DNA from: an uncultured Opitutales bacterium
GTDB lineage: Bacteria > Verrucomicrobiota > Verrucomicrobiia > Opitutales > Intestinicryptomonadaceae
Assembly (NCBI GenBank): GCA_900548185.1
Contig: URJJ01000007.1
Location: 1 to 64,000 of the forward strand
Direction: 5' to 3'
DNA: 64,000 nt
The notes beneath the pieces are model-generated. The model was not told the origin of the DNA and did not search any database. It worked only from the letters and a program-made list of their open reading frames with translations. Each line of letters opens with the position of its first letter. Position 1 is the stretch's first letter. The position numbers and the translations under genes were made by a program. Shown piece by piece: positions 8,356 to 17,921 of the stretch.

Positions 8356-10776
8356 ATGAGCGAAGAATTTAAAAACGGCGAACAGCAGCAGGGCGAAAAC
8401 GCGCCCGTAAAAAAGATAGTCAAGAAAAAGCGCGTATCCACCTTCGCGGGCGGAACCGGCTCCTCCGGCTACGGGTATGGCGGGGGATACGGGGGCTATG
8501 GCTACGGCGGCGGTTATGGCGGTTACGGGTACGGCGGGGGCGGATACGGCTCCGGGTACGGTTCTTACGGCTCCTACGGGACATACGGCGGATACGGCCC
8601 GCAGTCCCAGCCGATGGGCGTGGAGGCTGTCAACCGCACCTTTGCGGACTACCTGCACATCCTGTACGAAAAGAAGATGTTCATCTTCGTGACCTTTGCC
8701 ATCATATTGGCCGGCATAATGCTGTACACTTTCAAGGTAGAGCCCCTGTACGAGTCGGTTTCCTCCATTCAGATTCTCAGGGACGTCGACAGGCCGGTCC
8801 AGGACGGCACCAACATGCGCAGCCAGCTCATCCAGAACACCGAGGACTTCCAGACGCAGATAAAGCTGCTGGAGAGCGACGAAGTGGTAAACTACGTCAA
8901 AAAGCAGCTCAAGCCCGAGGAAATTTCGCGCCTCATGGCTCCGTACAAGGACATGATAAGCTTCGGCATGAAGATATCCGAGGAGGCCATCCTAAAGCGC
9001 AACCGCAACATCGTGCCGGGCAAAATGTCCCTCGTTGTTTACATAAGCTTCATGCACCCCGACAAGGAGATAGCCGCGCGCGTGGCAAACCTGTACGCTA
9101 CGCAGTTCATCGCGTACAGCCGCCACACGAATTCCCAGGAGATGCTGATGATGATTGACAACCTCCGCGAAAAGACCGCCCAGCAGGACGCCAAAGTGCG
9201 CGAGCTGGGCGTCAAGCTCGCAAATTACAGGGAGGAATACAAGGCGATGAGCCTCGACCAGCGCGTCGACATGCTGCAAAAGGAGCTCGCCGACATCACC
9301 ACGCAGCTCGTCCAGGCCAAGCAGTACTACGAGCAGGCCGAAGCCGAGCAGCGCATAATCGAAAACTTCGAGCGCGAGAACAAAAACATGTGGGAGATTC
9401 CGCGAATCGCCCAGAACGGCCGCGTCGCATCCATACTCCAGCAGAAGTCGGCCATAGACGTCGACATAGCCCAGTTTGAAAAGCGCTACAAGGCGAAGCA
9501 CCCCAAGATGGTCGAACTGTACCGCAGGCGCGAACAGCTCGTAAACGAGTTTAACGCCGCCATCGACTCGGCCGTCCAGGAAATCCGCACCGCCTACGCC
9601 CTCGCGAAGAAAAACTATGAAAACCTCCAGAAGAGCCTGAGCGAAAAGACGGCCGAAAGAAACGAGCTGAGCCAGAAGGCGGTCCCCTACGAGGCAATCC
9701 AGCGCGAGGAGCTCGCCGCCAAGACGCTCCACCTGTCGCTCTCCGACCAGATGAACAAGCGCCTTGCCGAAGTCAACCTCATCCCGCCGTCGGCCAAGAT
9801 AATAGACATGGCCTACCCGTCGCTCAACCCCGCATACCCCAACTACATCCTCAATTCCGTAGTGGGCGTGGTCGCGGGCCTGCTCGGCGGCATCGGCATG
9901 GCGTTTCTCGTCGCATTCATAGACGACCGCGCCAAGAGCGCGCACGACATCGAATCCGTAATCGGCATACCGCTTCTTGGCGCAATCCCAAGAATCAAGC
10001 GCCTCAACTCCTCGGAAAAGGCGCAGGTTTCCGCCTCGAACGCCGACCGGGGGGCTGCGGAGGCGTTCAGGGCGGCGCTTTCCGGAATAAAGCTGAGCCC
10101 CCTCGGCAAGAACGCGAAGGTGATTCTCTCAACTTCCACAACCCCGTCGGAAGGCAAGTCGTTCGTCCTTTCAAACCTCGCCTTCACCGCCGCGATGAAC
10201 GGGGAAAAATGCATAGTGATAGACGCCGACCTGCGCCTGCCCGCCGTGGCCAAAGTTCTGGACATAGAGACGGACAAGGGGCTTATCTCCTACATAGAGG
10301 GCAAAAACACGCTGGAGGAAAGCGTCATAGCGGAATACTTCCCCAACATGGACGTGCTCCCCTGCGAAAAGCGTGTCGGCAACCCCACGCAGATACTCAA
10401 CAGCGAAGCGTTCATCGCCATGCTCCAGGATCTCCGCACCCGCTACGACAAAGTGTTTATCGACACGCCCCCCATCGGGGTTGTCAGCGACGCGTTCTCA
10501 ATCCTGCCCCTCGTTGACGGCATCGTTTACGTAATCAAGTTCAACGCCGTCAAGCGCAAGGTCATCAAGCGCTACGTCAAGCGGCTGCTCGAATCCAACA
10601 TTCCGATTCTCGGAGCCATCATCAACATGGTCAACGCCTCCGGCGCGGCCTCCTACAACACGGGGTCGTACTACAACAAAAGTTACAGCAACTACTACAT
10701 CGAACCGCCCTCGGAAGAGGTTTCGGAGACCGAAGAAGGCGATTCGGACGCCCAGGAAAACCCTGAGAACCGGTAA
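8356..10776 (+). CDS. Wzc-like chain-length regulator and tyrosine autokinase
   Basis: An 806-residue inner-membrane protein combining a Wzz domain with a bacterial tyrosine kinase, expected to control exopolysaccharide polymerisation and export. The segment around residues 34-82 is almost pure Gly and Tyr. Membrane segments lie near 105-125 and 496-520 with long coiled coils between. The kinase has Walker A in TTPSEGKSF (about 596-604), Walker A' VIDADLRLP (about 620) and Walker B FIDTPP (about 700), and ends with a Tyr-rich tail (about 768-783) for autophosphorylation. The Wza-like gene precedes it; no glycosyltransferase, flippase, polymerase or phosphatase gene is nearby. The Gly/Tyr N-terminus is not usual for the family. 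Confidence 0.9.
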   Translation: MSEEFKNGEQQQGENAPVKKIVKKKRVSTFAGGTGSSGYGYGGGYGGYGYGGGYGGYGYGGGGYGSGYGSYGSYGTYGGYGPQSQPMGVEAVNRTFADYLHILYEKKMFIFVTFAIILAGIMLYTFKVEPLYESVSSIQILRDVDRPVQDGTNMRSQLIQNTEDFQTQIKLLESDEVVNYVKKQLKPEEISRLMAPYKDMISFGMKISEEAILKRNRNIVPGKMSLVVYISFMHPDKEIAARVANLYATQFIAYSRHTNSQEMLMMIDNLREKTAQQDAKVRELGVKLANYREEYKAMSLDQRVDMLQKELADITTQLVQAKQYYEQAEAEQRIIENFERENKNMWEIPRIAQNGRVASILQQKSAIDVDIAQFEKRYKAKHPKMVELYRRREQLVNEFNAAIDSAVQEIRTAYALAKKNYENLQKSLSEKTAERNELSQKAVPYEAIQREELAAKTLHLSLSDQMNKRLAEVNLIPPSAKIIDMAYPSLNPAYPNYILNSVVGVVAGLLGGIGMAFLVAFIDDRAKSAHDIESVIGIPLLGAIPRIKRLNSSEKAQVSASNADRGAAEAFRAALSGIKLSPLGKNAKVILSTSTTPSEGKSFVLSNLAFTAAMNGEKCIVIDADLRLPAVAKVLDIETDKGLISYIEGKNTLEESVIAEYFPNMDVLPCEKRVGNPTQILNSEAFIAMLQDLRTRYDKVFIDTPPIGVVSDAFSILPLVDGIVYVIKFNAVKRKVIKRYVKRLLESNIPILGAIINMVNASGAASYNTGSYYNKSYSNYYIEPPSEEVSETEEGDSDAQENPENR

Positions 10777-10783
10777 AATTCAA

Positions 10784-10817
10784 AAGGCGGAGGCGGCAAG
10801 ACGCTTCCGCCTTTTTT
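10784..10817 (+). terminator. Rho-independent terminator after the kinase gene
   Basis: AAGGCGGA pairs with TTCCGCCTT (10784-10791 with 10805-10813, one bulge) and runs into six T residues. Confidence 0.8.
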
Positions 10818-11069
10818 GTCCCGCAGCGCAAAAAGGCGCAATCCTTGCAAAATCCTGACACTTCCCTCGCATTTGTGCAGCACAATCGCGCAGCCTCCCG
10901 CAAAAGGCGAGGGAAAAACGCCTCCGCGCCGAACCAATCCGCAAGCTCCCTCACGGCCGGGCTTCGGCTGCGGCAGGCCCGCAAAGCCTGAAGCCGCGCA
11001 AGCGGGCCCGGCGGGCATCCCGCAGGAATTTCCCGCCGGAGGCCGAGAACACGCAAAAAAAACAGCGAT

Positions 11070-12158
11070 ATGACGACTTTCAAATCCATGTTCAAGCTCG
11101 CCGCACTCACTGCGGCGACAGTTTTGATTTCCTCATGCTCCTCCACGCCCGAAGCGGGAAGCGCAGAGAAAGTGGAGATGGGGGTGATGCTCCCGTTTAC
11201 CGGCGCACGCGCCGACATCGCAAACATCGTGCGCCGCGGGATGGAGACGGCCGAAGCCGAAATAAACTCGCAGAACCCGGAAAGGCGCCTTTCCCTCGTG
11301 TATGCGGACTCCTCCGAAGGCCGCTCTGCGGAATATCTCAGGGCCTTTGAAGAGCGCGGCGTAAAAGCCCTGCACGTCGGCCTGGGCAGCGAATCTGCGC
11401 TCTGCCTTGAAGACGTCGGGAAATTGGAGGGGACGCTTGTAAACTTCGCCTGCGCATACCCGCCCGCCGCAGTCCATGTCAAAAACGCGGTCCGGATATT
11501 CCCCAATGCGGCCGAAGAATGCGAAGTCATGGCAAAAACCGTCATGGCCTCGCCCGACAGGGAAAAGAGAATCGTCATAATGAGCGTGGACGACCTCGCC
11601 GGAAAGAGCGCGGGCGCATACATGAAATACGAAACCGGAAGCATGGGGCTTAAAATGTTCAGCGACGTCTATGGAGACGGAGAGAAAAACTTCGACATCT
11701 TCGCCGAACAGATAGTCCGGCTCAACGCAGACTACGTGATGCTGCTAGGCTACGGCGACGCCGAGGCGCCCATGCTGGAAAGCCTCAAAAACAAGGGCTT
11801 TGAAGGCGTGTTTGCCGCAAACTGCGGCCCGCGCCGGAAGGACGCCGGAAGCTCCGGAAAAATCGCGGCATACGCCGTGAAAACTCCCTTTGAACTCGGC
11901 CTGGATGAAAACCCGCAGCGGGTTCGCTTCGCCGCAAAATACCGGGAAAAATTCGGCGAAGCCCCCTCGTGGCCCGCAGCATACGGCTACGACGGCGTGA
12001 TGCTCTTGTGGCGCGCCATGGAAAAATCCGGCTGGAACGCCGAAGCCGCCCGCAAATCCCTGCTGAACTCAGTCCAAAAAGGCGCCGCCGGAAATATAAA
12101 AATCGACGAATCCGGAGACTCAACCTCCAGCCTAAAACTCATACGCATCCCCCAATAA
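11070..12158 (+). CDS. Periplasmic-binding-protein-like lipoprotein (LivJ type)
   Basis: A 362-residue lipoprotein of the type 1 periplasmic binding fold used for amino acids and similar ligands. A signal peptide ends in lipobox LISSC with Cys23. The first lobe opens with VEMGVMLPFTGARADIANIV, followed by GMETAEAEIN and LVYADSSEG, the usual order for branched-chain amino-acid-binding proteins. Later YGYDGVMLLWRAMEKSG matches the family's C-terminal helix. No permease or ATPase gene is adjacent, so it may be an orphan receptor or serve a distant transporter. A family 1 repeat begins right after the stop. Start 11070 has a poor ribosome site; ATG 11088 is an alternative. Confidence 0.8.
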   Translation: MTTFKSMFKLAALTAATVLISSCSSTPEAGSAEKVEMGVMLPFTGARADIANIVRRGMETAEAEINSQNPERRLSLVYADSSEGRSAEYLRAFEERGVKALHVGLGSESALCLEDVGKLEGTLVNFACAYPPAAVHVKNAVRIFPNAAEECEVMAKTVMASPDREKRIVIMSVDDLAGKSAGAYMKYETGSMGLKMFSDVYGDGEKNFDIFAEQIVRLNADYVMLLGYGDAEAPMLESLKNKGFEGVFAANCGPRRKDAGSSGKIAAYAVKTPFELGLDENPQRVRFAAKYREKFGEAPSWPAAYGYDGVMLLWRAMEKSGWNAEAARKSLLNSVQKGAAGNIKIDESGDSTSSLKLIRIPQ

Positions 12159-12300
12159 GCGTTCCGCTTAACCTAAGATGCTTGCGCATCTTGATACGGC
12201 GTGCGCCGCCCGGGTCCGGGCGGCTATGAGTTCGTCTTACCGCATTGCCTGAAGGCAATAGCTGGGTGGGTACAATCAAGAGTGTGTACTAGGGTTGTCT
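12159..12300 (-). repeat. Family 1 palindromic repeat, copy 3 (reverse)
   Basis: It abuts the stop codon of the lipoprotein gene. From left to right: tail GCGTTCCGCTTAACC, hairpin AAGATGCTTGCGCATCTT, hairpin GCCGCCCGGGTCCGGGCGGC, hairpin ATTGCCTGAAGGCAAT, head ACAATCAAGAGTGTGT. Confidence 0.85.
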
Positions 12301-12579
12301 AAATTAGAGGTTTCCTTTTAATGAATAAGAGTTCCATTTCCCGTATCGCTTGGTGGATAACGCAAAGCAAGACTCCAAATAAAGTGGCGTCGCGGTCGAT
12401 TGAATCCATTTTATTATTCGCAAGAAATTCTTAACTTAGAGAAATTCAGATTATATTTTTCCGCGCCTTCCATTTATGTTTTACTTGCATTTTCCAAAGC
12501 GTCGCCTTCCCTTGCCGAAAAAAGATTCTGTAATCGGCGGTTTGGAGCTCACAAAAAATGCCATCTCGATTGTTCACGT

Positions 12580-12760
12580 CCAGTGTACACTCTAGATTAT
12601 ACCAATCCCATGCACACCCCTGATTGTCCCCACCAAGCTATTGCCTTCAGGCAATGCGGTAAGATAACTTCACAGCCGCCCAGACTCGGGCGGCGCACGC
12701 CGTACCAAGATACGTAGGCATCTTAGATTAAACGGAACGTTGGTGCGCGTGCATCTTAGA
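12580..12760 (+). repeat. Family 1 palindromic repeat, copy 4
   Basis: A diverged copy: the second stem reads GCCGCCCAGACTCGGGCGGC and the third hairpin AAGATACGTAGGCATCTT has lost part of its pairing. The tail is partly repeated (CATCTTAGATTAAAC occurs twice). Confidence 0.8.
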
Positions 12761-12769
12761 TTAAACTGC

Positions 12770-12951
12770 ACACTCTTTTATTCATAAAAAAGCGATTCTC
12801 AAATCTACTCTTGATTGTCCCCACCCAGCTATTGCCTTCAGGCAATGCGGTAAGATAGCTTCATAGCCGCCCGGACTCGGGCGGCGCACGTCGTATCAAG
12901 ATGCGCAAGCATCTTAGATCCAACGGTACGTTGGTTAAACGGTACGTTTAT
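12770..12951 (+). repeat. Family 1 palindromic repeat, copy 5, entering dnaE
   Basis: It carries all three hairpins and a doubled tail (CCAACGGTACGTTGG then TTAAACGGTACGTTT). The last 17 bases overlap the 3' end of dnaE and encode its last codons and stop on the minus strand. Confidence 0.85.
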
Positions 12952-15900
12952 TCCATGATTTGCGTTCAGGTTCCGGGATGGGGACGGCCCGGGCTTTCAT
13001 TTTTATGAGGGCCGGTTCGGCGCGAAGGTGTTGGAATGCCTTTGCGTTGTAGGAGCTGCGCATATTGGCGGACGACTGGATTTCGATAAAGTCTTCGTCT
13101 GATGCCCGCAGGTAGAGGCGGTGTTCGACCTGGCTGCCTTCGGCGTCGTTATAGACGTAGTTTGAGAGCATTTTCACGAATCTTTCGGCGTGGATTTCGG
13201 GGTCTATAACCCAGTCGCACCTCTTGATTGCCGAGTTTGCCGCAGACGCCATGGGTTCAATCGACTCGCCGTTGAACTTGACTTCCCCGCCCGCGTCGGA
13301 GCGGCATTCTCCGACGACGCACACGCACTGGCCGTCGATGATTGAGTCGGCGCACTTTTCGTATGCGGAGGGGAAGAAGTTTATCTGTCTGGTCTCGCCG
13401 CGCCTGCCGGATATTGTGAAGTACGCCCAGAGGCGGTTGTCCTTTTTGGTTATGCGCTTTACGACGTTCGACACCACGCCGCACACGCGGAAGCGGTCGC
13501 GGGATATGCGCCTTACGAGCGCCTCGTCGGGGATGTGCTCGAGCGCGTCGTCCAGGCCGGCGTACTCGTTCATAGGGTGCCCCGACACGTAGAAGCGCAG
13601 AAGCTCCTTTTCGTGGAAGAGCTTTTCGGAGACGGGCATTGGCGGGGCCGACATGTCGATTACAGACGAGCGGTCTTCCGCCCCCCCATCCGGGGAGGCC
13701 CCGAGGAGGTCGAAAAGGTTTGTCTGGCCGGTTTCGGAATCCTTGCGCAGGTCGCCCGCGTGGTTCATGACAGCGTCGACGCTTGCAAGCAGCGGGCCGC
13801 GGTCGATGCCGAACGAGTCGAACGCCCCGGAGAGTATAAGGCTTTCCATGACGCGCTTGTTGACGTTCACGCGCTCTGCGAAATCGACGATGTCCTTGTA
13901 GGGCCCGTTCCGGTCGCGCTCCTCTGCAATCTGGCGTGCGGCGGCGTCGCCGATGCCTTTGACTGCGGCGAGGCCGAAGCGTATGGAGCCGGCGGAATTT
14001 GCGAACATGAAGCCCTCGGCCGGCTTCCATGCAGGGTCGATTATCGGGGTGAAGTTCTCGCGCGATATGTTGATGTCGGGGCCCAGCACCCGTATGTTGA
14101 CAGCCTCGCACTCCTCGATGAATTTCGACACCTTGTCCAGGTTGCCAAGCTCGCTTGAGAGCACCGCCGCCATGAACTCCACCGGGTAGTTCGCCTTCAG
14201 GTATGCGGTGCGGTAGCTCAGCATGGCGTAGGCTGCGGAGTGGGACTTGTTGAAGCCGTACTGCGCAAACTTTTCAAGTATCGCGAAAATCCCCTCCGCC
14301 TCGGCCTGCTTGATGCCGTTGAACTTTTCGGCGCGGCTGACGAAAACAGCCTTCTGCTTAGCCATGACTTCGGGCTTTTTCTTGCCCATTGCGCGCCTTA
14401 GTATGTCTGCTTCGCCAAGGGTGTAGCCGGAAATTATGCGGGCGGCCATCATGACCTGCTCCTGGTAGACGAGCACGCCGTATGTTTCGGCGACCAGGTC
14501 CTTCAAAAGCGGGTGCGGCACCTGGATTTTGGAATGGTCCTTCTTGCCCTCGATAAACTGGTCGATGAACTGCATCGGGCCGGGGCGGTAGAGGGCGATT
14601 AGGGCGATGATTTCCTCGAACACGCTCAGGCCGATGCGGCGGCACAGGTTCTGCATGCCCTCGCTTTCGAGCTGGAATACGCCGGTTGTAATGCCGCTGT
14701 TGAGGAGCCTGAACGTGGAGGGGTCTTCCAGGGAAATCTTTTCGACGTCGAACGACGGGTCCGAGCGCGTGCGGCGGACGTTTTCCTGGGCGTCGAAAAT
14801 GACGTCGAGGGTTTTCAGGCCCAGGAAGTCGGCCTTCAGCAGGCCGAGGTCTTCGGCGGGGGTTTTGGGGAACTGCGTGGTGAGCGTCCCTTCCTGCATC
14901 ATCATCGGGATGAGGTTGTCGAGGCGCTGGTCCCCGATTATGATGCCGCAGGCGTGCTTGCCGGTCTGGCGTATCATGCCCTCAAGGGTCTTTGCCTGCG
15001 TGAAAATGTGCCGTGCGGCGGGGTTTGAGTCGACGTACTCCTTTAGCTCCGACGACTTCTCGTAGGCGGAGTCAAGGGTGATTTTCAGGTCGTCGGGAAC
15101 CTTCTTTGCGAAGGCGTTGGCCTCGTCAAACGGCATTGAGTTTACGCGCGCCAGGTCGCGTATGACGACTTTCGCCCCGAGGGTGCCGAAGGTTATGATG
15201 TTGGCGACCCTGTCCTTGCCGTACTTTTCGCGCACGTAGTCGATGACTTCGTCGCGGCGCTTCTGGCAGAAGTCCACGTCGAAGTCCGGCGGAGAGACGC
15301 GCTCGAGAGAGAGCATGCGCTCGAAGAGAAGGCCGAAGCGGAGCGGGTCGATGTCGGTGATTTTCAGCATGTAGGCTATCATGCAGCCCGCGCCGGAGCC
15401 GCGCCCGGGGCCGACGGGGATGTCGTGGGAGCGCGCCCAGTTTATGAAGTCGTAAACTATCAGGAAGTAGTCCACGAACCCCGCGCCCACGATGATTGAA
15501 AGCTCGTAGTCGAGCTTGTCGCAGAGCATCTTCGCCCGGTCTTCGCCCTCGCCCTCGGCGGGGACGTAGGCGCCGGGGTTGTCGTAGTCGACGCCGTAGC
15601 GGGCCATGAGCCCCTTCTTGCAGAGGTCGAAGAGAAAGAGGCCGTTTTTCATCAGGTTCTCTCGGTCCCCGGCGGACAGCGAAAAGTCGGCCTCTTTGCC
15701 GTTTTGGGAGAGCACCTCGTTCTTTTTCACCACATACAAATCGAGGATGCGGTTGAAGTTTTCCTCGTCGCGGTCGTAGGTTATCTCGACCGGCTTTTCG
15801 TACTTGGGATAGTGGTTGACGTGCATGGGGATTTTGAGGTCCACCATGTCGGCCACGACAAGGGTGTTGTCCAGAACCCCGTCCAGCTCCCCGAGGGCCA

Positions 15901-16726
15901 CGGCCATTTCGTCGCGGCTCTTGAGGTAAAATTCGTTGCAGGGGTACTTGAGCCGCTTCTCGTCGCTTATCACCTTCCCGGTCTGTATGCAGAGCATTGC
16001 GTCGTGCGCCTCGGCGTCGGCCTTATAGACGTAGTGGGAGTCGTTCGTGGCCACCGCGCGCAAACCGAACTCGTCGGCAAGCTTCATAAGCCCCGGGATA
16101 ATCTTCTTTTGCGGGGCCATGAAGTGGTTTTGCACCTCGATGAAATAGTTCTCCCTGCCGAACACGTCGACGAACCTGGCCGTCGCCTCGCGGGCCCGCT
16201 CGTAGTCCGAATAGAGCAGGTACTGGGATGCCACGCCGTTCAGGCAGCCGCTGAGGGCGATTATGCCCTTGGAGTACTTTGCGAGCGTCTCAAAATCGAC
16301 GCGGGGCTTGTAGTAGAGGCCGCGCATGTAGGCCTCGCTGGATATTTTGGAAAGGTTGAGGAACCCCTCGTAGTTTTTGGCTATAAGGGTCTTGTGAAAA
16401 ATCTGGTACTTCGGGAAATTTTCGGGGCGGAGCATACCCTCGTTGTTTTCGACGTCTGAAATGTCGTCGGTGCGCTCCGTATTGCGCTTGGGGCGGTCCT
16501 CCATCCTGTGGTCGTAAATGAAGTATATCTCGCAGCCCACCAGGGGCTTTATTCCCTTGGCATTTGCGGCGTTGTAAAAGTCGATTGCCCCGGACATGTT
16601 GCCGTGGTCCGTCATGGCGACTGCCGGCATGCCGAGCTCCTGCACGCGCGCCATCAGGCGGTCGATGCGGCTGCACCCGTCGAGAAAGCTGTGGTCCGTA
16701 TGTAGGTGAAGATGTGCGAAGTCCAT
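12935..16726 (-). CDS. dnaE: DNA polymerase III alpha subunit
   Basis: The 1,263-residue replicative polymerase. It opens with the PHP domain (FAHLHLHTDHSFLDGCSRID), has the family C palm with GPGRGSGAGCMIAYML and the catalytic aspartates in PPDFDVDF, then KSHSAAYAMLSYRTAYLKANYP, a helix-hairpin-helix region (AVKGIGDAAARQI) and an OB-fold part near the end. The length is that of a full DnaE1-type enzyme, slightly longer than E. coli. The last codons (Arg-Thr-Val-stop) come from a family 1 repeat. nadA lies 161 bases upstream in the same direction. Confidence 0.96.
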   Translation of the reverse strand: MDFAHLHLHTDHSFLDGCSRIDRLMARVQELGMPAVAMTDHGNMSGAIDFYNAANAKGIKPLVGCEIYFIYDHRMEDRPKRNTERTDDISDVENNEGMLRPENFPKYQIFHKTLIAKNYEGFLNLSKISSEAYMRGLYYKPRVDFETLAKYSKGIIALSGCLNGVASQYLLYSDYERAREATARFVDVFGRENYFIEVQNHFMAPQKKIIPGLMKLADEFGLRAVATNDSHYVYKADAEAHDAMLCIQTGKVISDEKRLKYPCNEFYLKSRDEMAVALGELDGVLDNTLVVADMVDLKIPMHVNHYPKYEKPVEITYDRDEENFNRILDLYVVKKNEVLSQNGKEADFSLSAGDRENLMKNGLFLFDLCKKGLMARYGVDYDNPGAYVPAEGEGEDRAKMLCDKLDYELSIIVGAGFVDYFLIVYDFINWARSHDIPVGPGRGSGAGCMIAYMLKITDIDPLRFGLLFERMLSLERVSPPDFDVDFCQKRRDEVIDYVREKYGKDRVANIITFGTLGAKVVIRDLARVNSMPFDEANAFAKKVPDDLKITLDSAYEKSSELKEYVDSNPAARHIFTQAKTLEGMIRQTGKHACGIIIGDQRLDNLIPMMMQEGTLTTQFPKTPAEDLGLLKADFLGLKTLDVIFDAQENVRRTRSDPSFDVEKISLEDPSTFRLLNSGITTGVFQLESEGMQNLCRRIGLSVFEEIIALIALYRPGPMQFIDQFIEGKKDHSKIQVPHPLLKDLVAETYGVLVYQEQVMMAARIISGYTLGEADILRRAMGKKKPEVMAKQKAVFVSRAEKFNGIKQAEAEGIFAILEKFAQYGFNKSHSAAYAMLSYRTAYLKANYPVEFMAAVLSSELGNLDKVSKFIEECEAVNIRVLGPDINISRENFTPIIDPAWKPAEGFMFANSAGSIRFGLAAVKGIGDAAARQIAEERDRNGPYKDIVDFAERVNVNKRVMESLILSGAFDSFGIDRGPLLASVDAVMNHAGDLRKDSETGQTNLFDLLGASPDGGAEDRSSVIDMSAPPMPVSEKLFHEKELLRFYVSGHPMNEYAGLDDALEHIPDEALVRRISRDRFRVCGVVSNVVKRITKKDNRLWAYFTISGRRGETRQINFFPSAYEKCADSIIDGQCVCVVGECRSDAGGEVKFNGESIEPMASAANSAIKRCDWVIDPEIHAERFVKMLSNYVYNDAEGSQVEHRLYLRASDEDFIEIQSSANMRSSYNAKAFQHLRAEPALIKMKARAVPIPEPERKSWNKRTV

Positions 16727-16887
16727 GCGTCCCTGAAATCCCTGTCGAAAAATTTAATTGGGCAACATAATAGGCCCGCCCGCGGGGGCGTCAAGGCGCA
16801 TCGCAGGGGAGCGGCTTTTGCGCCGCCCGAAGCGGCGGAGAACGGCGGCCCGGCGGGCGCAATCCCCCTGTGGAGCCGGGCGGCGGC

Positions 16888-17865
16888 CTACTTTGCCTTG
16901 GGCGCGCTCCAGGAGAGCATCAGGTCTATGGGCTCGCGCGCGCGGCCGATTATCGTGGGGTCCACCTCAATCTGCGGGGACATGTCCCTCAGGCAGTTGC
17001 GCACCTTTTCGAGGGTGTTTTTATCCATATGCCTGCACCGCTGGCAGTCGCGGCCCGCAAGCGGCGCGGCTACGAAAGTCTTTTCCGGAACCTCCCTGCG
17101 CAGCCTGTGTATCATCTGGAAGATGGTGGCCACGATTATCGTGTCGGAGGGGTGCTCGCGGGCCCACTTTATCATTTTTTCCGTGCTGCACACCTCGTCG
17201 CAGACGTCGCGCACGGGCTTGGGGCACTCCGGATGGCAGACGACCGGCGCGCCGAGCCGCTCGCGCATGGCGGCGATGGGGCCGGGTGTGTATGCCGCAT
17301 GGGCGCAGCAGCAGCCGTCCCAGAGAATCATTTTGCGCCCCGTCATCTCCTCCACCCATGAGCCGAGGTACTTGTCGGGGGCGAAAATTATTTTGCGGCC
17401 GGCGGGGATGTTTTTTACGATGTCGACGGCGTTTCCGCTAGTGCAGATGACGTCGCTCAGCGCCTTGACCGCCGCGCTGCAATTTATGTAGGAAACGACG
17501 AACGCCCCCGGATGGGCGGCCTTGAAAGCCGCGAGCTCTTCGGGCGCGCACGATTCCTCCAGCGAACAGCCGGACGACGCGTCGGGAAGGAGGACGGCCC
17601 TGCCGGGGTTGAGAATCTTCGCGGTCTCTGCCATGAAGTCCACGCCGCAGAACACGATGGCGTCGGCGTCGGTGTCGCGGGCGCAGAAGGAGAGGCCCAG
17701 GGAGTCGCCCACGAAATCCGCCACCGCCTGGATGTCCTCGTCAACATAGTTGTGGGCGAGTATCACGGCGTTGCGCTCCTTTTTGAGGCGCAGTATTTCG
17801 CGCTGCATGCCGGTAAGTTCGCGCGCGGGTTCAGACGAATAGGGCGGGAATATTAAAGGCTTCAT
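16888..17865 (-). CDS. nadA: Quinolinate synthase A
   Basis: A 325-residue cytoplasmic 4Fe-4S enzyme that condenses iminoaspartate with dihydroxyacetone phosphate to quinolinate in NAD synthesis. It shows NAVILAHNYVDEDIQAVADFVGDS, DASSGCSLEESC, HPECP and a final CQRCRHM cluster region, which supply the conserved cysteines. nadB and nadC are not in the window. The start codon is only 56 bases from the priA start on the opposite strand, so the two promoters must overlap. Confidence 0.95.
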   Translation of the reverse strand: MKPLIFPPYSSEPARELTGMQREILRLKKERNAVILAHNYVDEDIQAVADFVGDSLGLSFCARDTDADAIVFCGVDFMAETAKILNPGRAVLLPDASSGCSLEESCAPEELAAFKAAHPGAFVVSYINCSAAVKALSDVICTSGNAVDIVKNIPAGRKIIFAPDKYLGSWVEEMTGRKMILWDGCCCAHAAYTPGPIAAMRERLGAPVVCHPECPKPVRDVCDEVCSTEKMIKWAREHPSDTIIVATIFQMIHRLRREVPEKTFVAAPLAGRDCQRCRHMDKNTLEKVRNCLRDMSPQIEVDPTIIGRAREPIDLMLSWSAPKAK

Positions 17866-17921
17866 TATGGCAGGAAAAATTGACAGCAGCCCCCGCCGCG
17901 GTCAATCTTCTTATTTTCACA

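Larger units (their letters stand above)
12159..12934. other. Gene-free repeat region between convergent genes
   Basis: It holds one reverse family 1 copy, then an AT-rich stretch (about 12301-12579) in which nothing is recognised, then two forward family 1 copies. A 105-codon frame at 12400-12717 runs through both AT-rich and repeat DNA and is not credible as a gene. Confidence 0.6.

Noticed and set aside
12400..12717. 105-codon plus-strand frame
   Set aside because: It runs from AT-rich spacer into a family 1 repeat and has no signal or family features.
17880..17921. TTG start for priA
   Set aside because: It would add 14 residues foreign to PriA. ATG 17922 gives the normal N-terminus, and TTGACA at 17880 looks more like a promoter box.
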